DNA of 17,769 nt from Clostridia bacterium. Lineage in GTDB: Bacteria; Bacillota; Clostridia; Oscillospirales; Acutalibacteraceae. The notes beneath the pieces are model-generated. The model made no database searches and had not been told where the DNA came from. It saw nothing but the letters and a program-made list of their open reading frames with translations. Shown one piece after another: positions 6,441 through 13,814 of the stretch. A program made the translations under genes and the position numbers. How positions within the stretch are numbered: the first letter of the stretch is position 1; each line of letters opens with the position of its first letter. The stretch spans positions 1 through 17,769 of the forward strand of contig JAFPBM010000032.1 of assembly GCA_017424125.1 (NCBI GenBank). Reading direction: 5' to 3'.

Positions 6441-7215
6441 TCATTCCGCAAAGCCCCGCAACTATGATGAGCGTAAAAAGCAAAGTTTTTCCGCTCTTTG
6501 TTTGCGGCGGATTATCAAGCAACGAATTTTTTCCGAATTTCAAAATATGTATTACCGATAACATGGCAAAGACCGTTCCCATGACGGCAAAGGATATCGC
6601 CAGCATAGGCAATAATTCCGCACGAAACTCCGATTTTTGATGCACTTTCTGTATAACGCCCATGCCGCCTGTGGCGATCGTTGCAACGATCACTGCCACA
6701 AACCATTTTGCGGATACTTTACTTTTTACGATTTGCGGCGCATCAAGTACGGCTTCCGCGCTTTCGGGTAACGGCTTTTTGCTCTTTTGCACCGACAGCA
6801 CGATACTCACCGCAACCAATACTATGCCCGCAATCGTCAATGCGTCGATATGTTCATGCCAAATCACAGTGCCGATCAATGTGGGTATCAACATGGAAAA
6901 CGAAGTGATGACCGTTGTGTACGCCCACGGTCCGACGGCTATCGAATACAAAACAAACGTTGCCGACAACACCATTACAACGCCTTGAATGAGCGCCATA
7001 ATCCCGCTATATGCCGATATTTTCATGTCGAAACCGGTTACAGCCCAAATGCATACAGCCGACACATACGACGTGATCATTAAAAACAGATAAAACCCGC
7101 CCATACCGTTCGACACCGATTTGGTATAGTAGCGGTTTATCACGCCGCTGCCTACGTTTGCCGCAATGCCGATAATAAGCAAAATCGGGACGGGTATATA
7201 TGCCAAAAACTCCAT
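6376..7215 (-). CDS. EamA/DMT-type transporter, C-terminally truncated
   Basis: This is a 279-residue integral membrane protein of the drug/metabolite transporter (EamA) type. Eight hydrophobic helices can be seen: about 5-27, 40-61, 70-94, 97-119, 126-142, 170-190, 201-225 and 244-266. Family members normally have ten, arranged as two five-helix repeats. The second repeat here stops after GLCGM (254-258). It then changes to a polar tail (KTREGFYNVGK) that does not look like the remaining helices. The missing end is not found downstream, where the umuC remnant begins. The start is three bases after the GH10 stop, without a clear ribosome site, so translation is probably coupled. Substrate is unknown; a sugar or metabolite exporter or importer is possible. 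It is probably inactive if the truncation is real. Confidence 0.75.
   Translation of the reverse strand: MEFLAYIPVPILLIIGIAANVGSGVINRYYTKSVSNGMGGFYLFLMITSYVSAVCIWAVTGFDMKISAYSGIMALIQGVVMVLSATFVLYSIAVGPWAYTTVITSFSMLIPTLIGTVIWHEHIDALTIAGIVLVAVSIVLSVQKSKKPLPESAEAVLDAPQIVKSKVSAKWFVAVIVATIATGGMGVIQKVHQKSEFRAELLPMLAISFAVMGTVFAMLSVIHILKFGKNSLLDNPPQTKSGKTLLFTLIIVAGLCGMIKYALKIIQIKTREGFYNVGK
6393..6411. repeat. Small dyad in the aberrant EamA tail
   Basis: AAAATCC (6393-6399) and GGGTTTT (6405-6411) can pair over seven positions (one G-U) around TTCGC. It encodes the KTREGF part of the non-homologous tail. It could be a short repetitive hairpin or an old terminator left at the junction. Its purpose is unknown. 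Confidence 0.3.
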
Positions 7216-7218
7216 AAC

Positions 7219-8553
7219 TCAAAGCACGATGCCGAAATCGTTTTTACTCCCGCTTTTCAGTTTTATTTCGACTTTCTTTATTATAGAGTCTTTTTCCGCC
7301 GTCAATCGATAATCGCCGAAAAAGCCGTCGAAATACGCGTTTCCGTAGCCGTCCGAAGCACATTCGGTATTCGTTCGCCACGTTTTATCGAAAAGGTCTT
7401 TGATAACATTGTACGAACGCTTTTTAGAAAAATCGAATCCGACCAATCCGCCGTAATAAACGTTCTCGCCTGCCGACATATCGCCTTTATCGGCGCCGAA
7501 TGCATAACCGTCAACGGTGTTCCAATATATGATCGCGTCCATGGCGGGATGCGAAAAGAACAGCGTATAAAGATTTTTTATAAGCTCGGCTTGCACATCC
7601 TCGTCGCTTTCCGCGTCGGAATATGCGGGTATCGTCATTTCGCTTATTTGTATCTTTTTACCGAAACGCGCATACGTATCGAATACGGTATACAAATATT
7701 CGGGGTTATACCATGTAAGCGCCTTTTGCGCTTCTTCGTCGCGTCTGAAAAAGCAATGGAACTGCATTCCTATCTCATCGAGTTTTGCGCCGCGCACATC
7801 GAGAAGTTTTTCGATAGCCGCATAATACGCGCTGCGCACGCCGTAAAACTTTTCGATAGGATAATTATCGTTGATAATCAGTCGATTGTTCGGATAATAT
7901 TGCTTCGCCTTGACAAAGCTCCACCCGATAAAGTCGTCGGCATAGTAAAATTCGGACAGTCGCGGCTCCAAAAAATACCAGCGGAACGGCTCGTTTACCA
8001 CTTCCCACGACGGAATGACGGCGGCATAGCGCTCGGCAAGCTCTTTAAACCGCTTTTCGAGCGCATTCTTATGCCCGTCTACGTCGAGCGCGCGCACCCA
8101 ATCCGGGCGCATATAATCGTAATTTAAGCAATGCGCTTTCGGTTCGATACCGTGTTTTCCGCAGAATTCGACGCACAGATCGGGCGGCGGACGCCTGTAA
8201 ATACGCGGACTGTCTTTTGCATAGCGCGGCTTGCCCTTTTCCGGCTCCAACGTATCCCAATACAACGGCAAAGTCGCAAGATCGAATGCACCGCTAAAAA
8301 GTTTTTTGAATTCGTCGTTCTTATCTTTATTCTCGAATTCGTTGAGCATAAACAGATTTGCACCGTGTTTAAATTCGTGCGAAATCTGTTTGACGGTAAT
8401 ATGCACATTTTCGATCGGCTTGCCGTTCGCGTCCGTAACGTTAATTATCGCTTTGCCTTTACGATACTTTTCGATATTGCGCTTGACCGTGCCGTTCATA
8501 AAATCGCGGTTTTCATCGAAATATTTTAACGCGATCTTTAGTCTGTCGTCCAT
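7219..8553 (-). CDS. Second glycoside hydrolase family 10 protein, cytoplasmic
   Basis: This 444-residue divergent GH10 is homologous along its length to the GH10 in the left block. The acid/base motif WEVVNE ends at E188 and the nucleophile motif ISEMT has E305. The substrate-site block IIYWNTVDGYAFG is also conserved. No signal peptide is present (it begins MDDRLKIALK), so it should be cytoplasmic and act on imported oligosaccharides. An N-terminal beta module (30-70) reads INVTDANGKPIENVHITVKQ, a small carbohydrate-active-enzyme accessory fold often placed before such GH10 barrels. A C-terminal segment with FDGFFGDY parallels FRGFYGEY of the first copy. It has a near-perfect GGAGGTGA ribosome site and follows the ATPase gene by 16 bases. 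It is probably a xylanase-type beta-glycosidase; the linkage is not provable from sequence. Confidence 0.9.
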   Translation of the reverse strand: MDDRLKIALKYFDENRDFMNGTVKRNIEKYRKGKAIINVTDANGKPIENVHITVKQISHEFKHGANLFMLNEFENKDKNDEFKKLFSGAFDLATLPLYWDTLEPEKGKPRYAKDSPRIYRRPPPDLCVEFCGKHGIEPKAHCLNYDYMRPDWVRALDVDGHKNALEKRFKELAERYAAVIPSWEVVNEPFRWYFLEPRLSEFYYADDFIGWSFVKAKQYYPNNRLIINDNYPIEKFYGVRSAYYAAIEKLLDVRGAKLDEIGMQFHCFFRRDEEAQKALTWYNPEYLYTVFDTYARFGKKIQISEMTIPAYSDAESDEDVQAELIKNLYTLFFSHPAMDAIIYWNTVDGYAFGADKGDMSAGENVYYGGLVGFDFSKKRSYNVIKDLFDKTWRTNTECASDGYGNAYFDGFFGDYRLTAEKDSIIKKVEIKLKSGSKNDFGIVL

Positions 8554-8569
8554 AAGTCACCTCCCCGGG

Positions 8570-10351
8570 CTATCGAATAGTACTGCCTGTTATCGGATCG
8601 AACACATACGCGTCGTCCATCGAAAAAGACGCGACAAGTTCGTCCTCGGTAGTGATCTTGCGCGCGGTATCGGTGCGACTTACCATATCTCTTCCGCAAA
8701 AATCAAAGTGGATGTTGTATTCGCCGCCCAGCAGTTCGCAAACCGTGGGTTTTACAGTAAATCCGCTCTTGTTCTTTCCGTCCTTTTTGAGTGCGATACG
8801 AATGCGCTCGGGACGAATACCCACAGAAACCGTGTGTTCATCCGTCAAGCACGCCTCCAATTCTTTCAGTTTAGCCGCACAGAGCTCACGTTCACAGCCG
8901 AACGGGTCCTCGATCTTTTTCGTCTTTTTGATTTTTTCGACTATTCTTTTTACAAACGCCGCCGTTCTGACAAATATATTCTTTTTCTTGGGTTTTGTGC
9001 TTCGCGCCGTGCCGAGTTCACCCGTTGCCGACAGTGTTTTACGTATTTCATCGCGTGCCGATTGGTCGAAGTTTTCAATTAGCTTTTGATATTTTTCCAC
9101 TTCGCGTAAATATACCGCATCGTGTTTCGCTATAAACGCTTCGTCTACGGGTATCGAAAATTCGCCGCACGTTAGACGGCTGTTATTTCGATCGAACCGC
9201 ATATCGAAAAAGTTCATCGCAGGCGAACCTATAAATTTGGCTACGAATATATTGGACGGACGATCGTAAATTTCTTCCGGCGTTCCGATCTGTTGCACGA
9301 ACCCGCGCGACATGACAACTATGCGCGTCGCCATAGTCATCGCTTCGGTCTGGTCGTGCGTTACATATATAGTCGTTGAGCCGATACGGTTGTGCAGCTT
9401 GACTATCTCGCTGCGCATGGTGAGTCGAAGCTTTGCGTCAAGGTTAGACAGAGGCTCGTCCATTAAAAACACGGGAACGTTTTTTACGATCGCACGACCC
9501 AACGCCACGCGTTGCATTTGTCCGCCGGACAGCTCTTTGGGCAGTTTGTCAAGATACGGTATCAAATCGAGTTTTTCCGCGGTATCGTACACGCGCGTTT
9601 TGATCTCGAACGGAGTATACTTGCGATATACGTACTTTTTCCTTCCACTTTCGTCTACGGCGCAAAAATCGTCGTCGAGCGCTATCCCTTCTTCGCTGTT
9701 TTTAAGTTCGGCGGTTTGCTTGACGTCCGCGAGCATTTGCCGCAAACGATCGAGTATTTCGGTTTCCTTGGCGACGAGCGTTTCGAGCGAATCCCGCAAA
9801 TACGGCTTAAATACTTCCGTAAGCAATTTACCCGCTTGGTAAGACGCGTTAAAGACGGTAGCAACCGTCTCGACGCGGTCGCTCGCTTTTCGTTTTTCGC
9901 GCAAAACGTTATACATCACTCCGGCGAATTTATTGAACGCAACCGTATCGCATATTTTTTCTATCTCGGAAACCGCAAGAAGATTCTCGTCGACAGCGGG
10001 AAGCGGGCATTTTTTGATCGTCAGCGGAAACGCGATATTTTCGTACACCGTCATGTGCGGATACAGCGCATAGCTTTGAAAAACTATCGCCATGCGGCGT
10101 TCGCTCGACGGCTTGTAATTGAGGAGCTCGCCGTTCAAATAGATTTCGCCTTCGGTTATGTCTTCCAGCCCCGCGATCATACGAAGCGTGGTGGACTTTC
10201 CGCACCCGCTCGGACCGACTATGACGATAAACTCGTTGCGTTTAATGTCGAGATCGAAGTCGTAAACGGCTTTCTCGTTGTTTTGATATACCTTTACGAG
10301 ATGGTTAAGCGAAATGAACGCTTCGTTGTTTTTATTTTGTATATTTTTCAT
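8570..10351 (-). CDS. Sugar ABC transporter ATPase (MsmK/UgpC-type) with two large insertions
   Basis: The ATPase motifs are all present: Walker A GPSGCGKST (46-54), Q-loop Q92, signature LSGGQ (274-278), Walker B VFLMDEP (294-300) and H-loop H332. The sequence around them is that of carbohydrate importers (MsmK, UgpC, MalK). Those proteins are about 360-380 residues; this one is 593. One insertion of about 130 residues (roughly 115-245) lies in the helical subdomain between Q-loop and signature. The family sequence then resumes with PFEIKTRVYDTAEKL. A second of about 90 residues (roughly 412-500), lysine-rich around 454-480, interrupts the C-terminal OB-type regulatory domain before GIRPERI. 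The frame is open and keeps every catalytic motif, so the enlargement is not decay. It should power the fused permease encoded just upstream. A GGAG ribosome site overlaps the permease stop. Confidence 0.93.
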   Translation of the reverse strand: MKNIQNKNNEAFISLNHLVKVYQNNEKAVYDFDLDIKRNEFIVIVGPSGCGKSTTLRMIAGLEDITEGEIYLNGELLNYKPSSERRMAIVFQSYALYPHMTVYENIAFPLTIKKCPLPAVDENLLAVSEIEKICDTVAFNKFAGVMYNVLREKRKASDRVETVATVFNASYQAGKLLTEVFKPYLRDSLETLVAKETEILDRLRQMLADVKQTAELKNSEEGIALDDDFCAVDESGRKKYVYRKYTPFEIKTRVYDTAEKLDLIPYLDKLPKELSGGQMQRVALGRAIVKNVPVFLMDEPLSNLDAKLRLTMRSEIVKLHNRIGSTTIYVTHDQTEAMTMATRIVVMSRGFVQQIGTPEEIYDRPSNIFVAKFIGSPAMNFFDMRFDRNNSRLTCGEFSIPVDEAFIAKHDAVYLREVEKYQKLIENFDQSARDEIRKTLSATGELGTARSTKPKKKNIFVRTAAFVKRIVEKIKKTKKIEDPFGCERELCAAKLKELEACLTDEHTVSVGIRPERIRIALKKDGKNKSGFTVKPTVCELLGGEYNIHFDFCGRDMVSRTDTARKITTEDELVASFSMDDAYVFDPITGSTIR

Positions 10352-10360
10352 GGAAACTCC

Positions 10361-12352
10361 TTACATCTTAATGCCGGACGTCGCCAATCCGTCTATCATT
10401 TTGTTTTGAGTAAATATAAAGATGATTATTATCGGAATAAGCGAGAATACGCTCGTTGCCATAGATACGCCGATCTGTCCCCAGCTCGATCCGCCCGTGT
10501 ATGCGATAGTAAGAGCATAGGTTATAGTACGCCATTTATCCGGTTCTCCCGACAGCAAAAGTTGCGGCCAGACGAGACTGTTCCAAATGCCCGTAAACGA
10601 AAACAAAACGATCATCAACGACGTCGACTTTGCGAGCGGGCAAACAATGCGCCGAAAAACGGTAAACATACTCGCGCCGTCCGCTTTCGCGCTTTCAACA
10701 ATATCCTTGGGGATCGAAAGAAAAAAGCTTCGCATGAGCAGCATATTAAAGATACCCGTACAGCTCGGGAGTATCAACCATAGGTAAATGTAGAAATATC
10801 CCGCCATTCCCGACGGCTGTAAAATGTTCTTGAATTGCGAAAAAAGCGCGAACGACGGCGACGTTCCGAGAATTCCGGGCACTGCCATCCATAAAAAGAG
10901 AAATTTAATAAGTTTATCCTTGCCCTTAAACTTCAAAAATACGAAAGCGAACGCTGCCGTTAAGTCGAAAATCACCGTAAGCGCTACGCTGACTGCAGAC
11001 GACCACAGCGAATTGAACATCCATATCGGCAACCTATCCAGCGTACCGTTATTAACAATAAAACCCGAGTAATGCTTTAACGTCCATTGATCCCACGATG
11101 ACGGGAACAGCGTTTCGGGATGAAGCTGAATATCGAGATCGGACTTGAACGACGTGCCAACCATATATATCAACGGGAACGCGAAAAAACATGTCACTAT
11201 AAACATCACTATAAACGATACGATCTTTTCCCTGCGTTCCGTGAGCTCCGATTTTGAATGTTTGCCCTTGGGCGGCAAGTATACGCGTTTTTTGCCCGAA
11301 TCCGCAAAATTATCGAGTGTAGAAGCGATATTATGCACGAGTCGTTCTCCGCTCGCGAGTAAATTTTTTGCGGCAAAATAGTCGCAACAACCTTGAGTGT
11401 AGCGGGGCTTCGGGCGGCGCTCGGCGGTAAACTTGCGCTGTATCGCGCCGAATAACATAACGATCAGTCCGAACGCAATCGTGCACGCGCAAAAATATCC
11501 CGTCTGTCTGGCATACGTCAGTCCGCCGCTCAAATACTTTTGTATAAACATCATAGGCGACACAAGAATGATCTCGTTGGTCATATCGTTAAGAACGAAC
11601 GGCTGACCGTACAGTCCGAGCATGCTTGTGAGCGTGGTAAACACGCAAAGCGTAATCGTCGGACGAATATGCGGATAAGTAACCCGCATGAATTTTTGGA
11701 ATCGTCCGCCGCCGTCCATTTCGCACGCCTCGTAGAGATTTTTCGGAACGTTGCGGAGCGCGCCCATGAATATTACGAATTTGCTCCCGCCGTCCTGCCA
11801 AATACAAGCGATCATAATAATGACCCAACGCAACGTATCGCCATGCCACGGCGTTCCCGACAGCCATTTAACTTCCTTTCCGAGCCATGCGTTTATAAGT
11901 CCCGTATTATCGCCCGCAAACATATTGCCGAAAACAATACCCACAATGCCTATCGAGATGATGCTCGGCAAGAATATTACAGCGCGCATGATCTTATATC
12001 CGGGCGGACGCATATTGATAAAGTATGCCATAAACAGCGGCACTATCAAAAGAATGGGCACGGCTATTATATCGAACACGAACATTGTCGTAAAAGAACT
12101 CCAAAACGTCTTGGAAATATCGAGATCGAAGTTGAATAGATTGACGAAGTTTTGAAATCCTATAAACGAGTTTTCTTCGGGCGCATAGGGATTGTACCGC
12201 ATGAACGAGAACACTATTCCCAAAACAACGGGGACAAGCGTAAACAGCACGAATACAATCAAATACGGACTTGCCATACCGAGCGCAAGCATAGTTTCCC
12301 GTCTGCGATATTTCTTGCTTTCCTTGTTTTTGATTACCGAAACGTCTTCCAT
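10361..12352 (-). CDS. Fused two-domain sugar ABC permease (MalF/UgpA-like plus MalG/UgpE-like)
   Basis: A single 663-residue chain carries both membrane subunits of a carbohydrate uptake-1 importer, normally two separate proteins of 280-300 residues. The N-terminal half (about 20-305) is MalF/UgpA-like, with EAA loop NLYEACEMDGGGRFQKFMRV (205-224). The C-terminal half (about 375-663) is MalG/UgpE-like, with EAA loop DIVESAKADGASMFTVFRRI (550-569) and the usual closing region. Each half shows about six membrane segments. They are joined by a hydrophilic linker of about 65 residues (308-374) rich in Lys/Arg and probably cytoplasmic. There is no internal stop. A GGTGAGG site precedes the ATG, which follows SBP1 by 37 bases. 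The partner is the enlarged ATPase next in the operon. Confidence 0.93.
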   Translation of the reverse strand: MEDVSVIKNKESKKYRRRETMLALGMASPYLIVFVLFTLVPVVLGIVFSFMRYNPYAPEENSFIGFQNFVNLFNFDLDISKTFWSSFTTMFVFDIIAVPILLIVPLFMAYFINMRPPGYKIMRAVIFLPSIISIGIVGIVFGNMFAGDNTGLINAWLGKEVKWLSGTPWHGDTLRWVIIMIACIWQDGGSKFVIFMGALRNVPKNLYEACEMDGGGRFQKFMRVTYPHIRPTITLCVFTTLTSMLGLYGQPFVLNDMTNEIILVSPMMFIQKYLSGGLTYARQTGYFCACTIAFGLIVMLFGAIQRKFTAERRPKPRYTQGCCDYFAAKNLLASGERLVHNIASTLDNFADSGKKRVYLPPKGKHSKSELTERREKIVSFIVMFIVTCFFAFPLIYMVGTSFKSDLDIQLHPETLFPSSWDQWTLKHYSGFIVNNGTLDRLPIWMFNSLWSSAVSVALTVIFDLTAAFAFVFLKFKGKDKLIKFLFLWMAVPGILGTSPSFALFSQFKNILQPSGMAGYFYIYLWLILPSCTGIFNMLLMRSFFLSIPKDIVESAKADGASMFTVFRRIVCPLAKSTSLMIVLFSFTGIWNSLVWPQLLLSGEPDKWRTITYALTIAYTGGSSWGQIGVSMATSVFSLIPIIIIFIFTQNKMIDGLATSGIKM

Positions 12353-12389
12353 TTACCTCACCTATTATTTGCCGAGTCGATTGCACACG

Positions 12390-13802
12390 TTACATGCCGG
12401 CAATTTCTATTTGACCGTTATATTTGTCTTGATTACTCTTTATAATATCATCTACGCTCGACGTATTGGCACTGTTGAGCGCCGTTATCACGATCTGTCC
12501 CAAATAAGTGCGGAGATCGCCGAAGTGCGGATTTTGCCCGGTGCAGGCAAATTTATTTATATCGGGATAAAACCGCGACACGTAGTTATTTGTAAAGAAG
12601 TTTTCGGAATAAGCATCGTCCGACACCACCTTATTGCAAACGCTCAAATGCCCCGTTTCGCCCCACTTTACTTGGACGCTGCTTTTACTCGTAAACCACT
12701 TAACAAATTCGCATATAGCGGCTTTTTTGGTTATATCGGTAACCGAACGCGTTATCGCAAAAAAGTGCGCGTCGCCGTAAACGGTAGCGGCATAATCTTT
12801 TTCGGGATCTACGGCAAACCATTTGGCTATGCTCGTACCGCCTATACTTTCCGATACCGCGTCGATCTTACCGTCGGTGTATTTATTGGCATACGCTTGC
12901 AGTGTGGACCTCATATTCCAGGGCAACGCGACATAGAACAGCGATCTGTCATTCAGAAAATCGTTCAATATATCCTTAACGGAACGATTTGCGGAAGAAA
13001 TATCGGAAAGATCTTTTACCGCTTGTACCGCCGATTTTATTGCGGCAAGGTTTTCCGCATCGCTCGCCCACGCCGCACGGTAAGAAGATGCGTCGTACAG
13101 TTTAACGCCGTTCTGCATGAGCGCAGTGATAAACATGTACGTTTGAAACTGCTCCATAGACGCAGACCAAGCAATAGGAGTATAACCCTTATTTTTGACG
13201 GTCTCCGCCATTGCTTTAAGTTCGGCGTGACTGCTCGGCAGATTTTCGTAACCGCAGGCTTTAAGCAGTTTTTTGTTGTAAAGCACCATCATGCTTTGCG
13301 CGTCGCACGGAACGGAATACAGCTCGTCTCCGCCGTATTTGGAATAAGTCGATAAGCTTTTGGAATAATCGTCGAGACTCAAAGTTATGCCCGATTCCCG
13401 CATTACATCATCATAAGGTTGAAGCATTTTTAAATCGAACAGCTGTTTTTGTCCCGCTTGATGAGACATAATAAAATCGGGCGCGTTGTTATTGTTGGTT
13501 ATGCGTTTGGCGATATCGGTCTCGAAAGACTCTTCTTTTATTGAATTGGGTATTACCGATATTCTGTCGCGGTATTCGCGGTTAAAATCGCTTATGAGCG
13601 ATTCCAACACGTCTTTATCCTCGCTGGTCACGACATGCGACAGTCTGATTTCGACATTATCGAATATCACATTGCCGTCGGCGTCCTTTTCGAGCGTGCC
13701 CGTTGTAGTCCAGCCGGGATCCGTATTGCCGCCGCAAGCGACGAGCGGAATGCACGCGAAGCACATAATTACGGATAAAATCAAAACAATAATTTTTTTC
13801 AT
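12390..13802 (-). CDS. Extracellular solute-binding lipoprotein (family 1 sugar type)
   Basis: This is a 470-residue binding protein for the ABC importer. Residues 1-22 form a lipoprotein signal ending in LVAC, with C23 the lipidated cysteine followed by GGN. The mature part has the typical sugar-binding (MalE/UgpB-like) landmarks. These are a first lobe strand VEIRLSHVVTSEDKDVLESL, NAPDFIMSHQAGQKQLF with LQPYDD about residue 110-140, VLYNKKLLKACGY and TPIAWSA. AAICEFVKWFTSKSSVQ comes near the end. It lies between the GH97 and permease genes, with AGGAG before the ATG. The ligand is not readable, but the context points to an oligosaccharide. It shares the '...FDNVEIRL' entry with the other binding protein's '...FENVNINVW', which suggests related paralogues. 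Confidence 0.93.
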   Translation of the reverse strand: MKKIIVLILSVIMCFACIPLVACGGNTDPGWTTTGTLEKDADGNVIFDNVEIRLSHVVTSEDKDVLESLISDFNREYRDRISVIPNSIKEESFETDIAKRITNNNNAPDFIMSHQAGQKQLFDLKMLQPYDDVMRESGITLSLDDYSKSLSTYSKYGGDELYSVPCDAQSMMVLYNKKLLKACGYENLPSSHAELKAMAETVKNKGYTPIAWSASMEQFQTYMFITALMQNGVKLYDASSYRAAWASDAENLAAIKSAVQAVKDLSDISSANRSVKDILNDFLNDRSLFYVALPWNMRSTLQAYANKYTDGKIDAVSESIGGTSIAKWFAVDPEKDYAATVYGDAHFFAITRSVTDITKKAAICEFVKWFTSKSSVQVKWGETGHLSVCNKVVSDDAYSENFFTNNYVSRFYPDINKFACTGQNPHFGDLRTYLGQIVITALNSANTSSVDDIIKSNQDKYNGQIEIAGM

Positions 13803-13814
13803 ATCGATTCTCCT

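Noticed and set aside
9512..10783. Long plus-strand frame of 423 codons opposite the ATPase gene
   Set aside because: It runs antisense across the ATPase and into the permease gene, both of which have complete family motifs; its Arg/Phe/Tyr-rich translation has no recognisable domain.
12192..13355. Plus-strand frame of 387 codons over the binding protein and permease start
   Set aside because: It is a shadow of the minus-strand coding bias; the opposite strand encodes a clear solute-binding lipoprotein with signal peptide and ribosome site.
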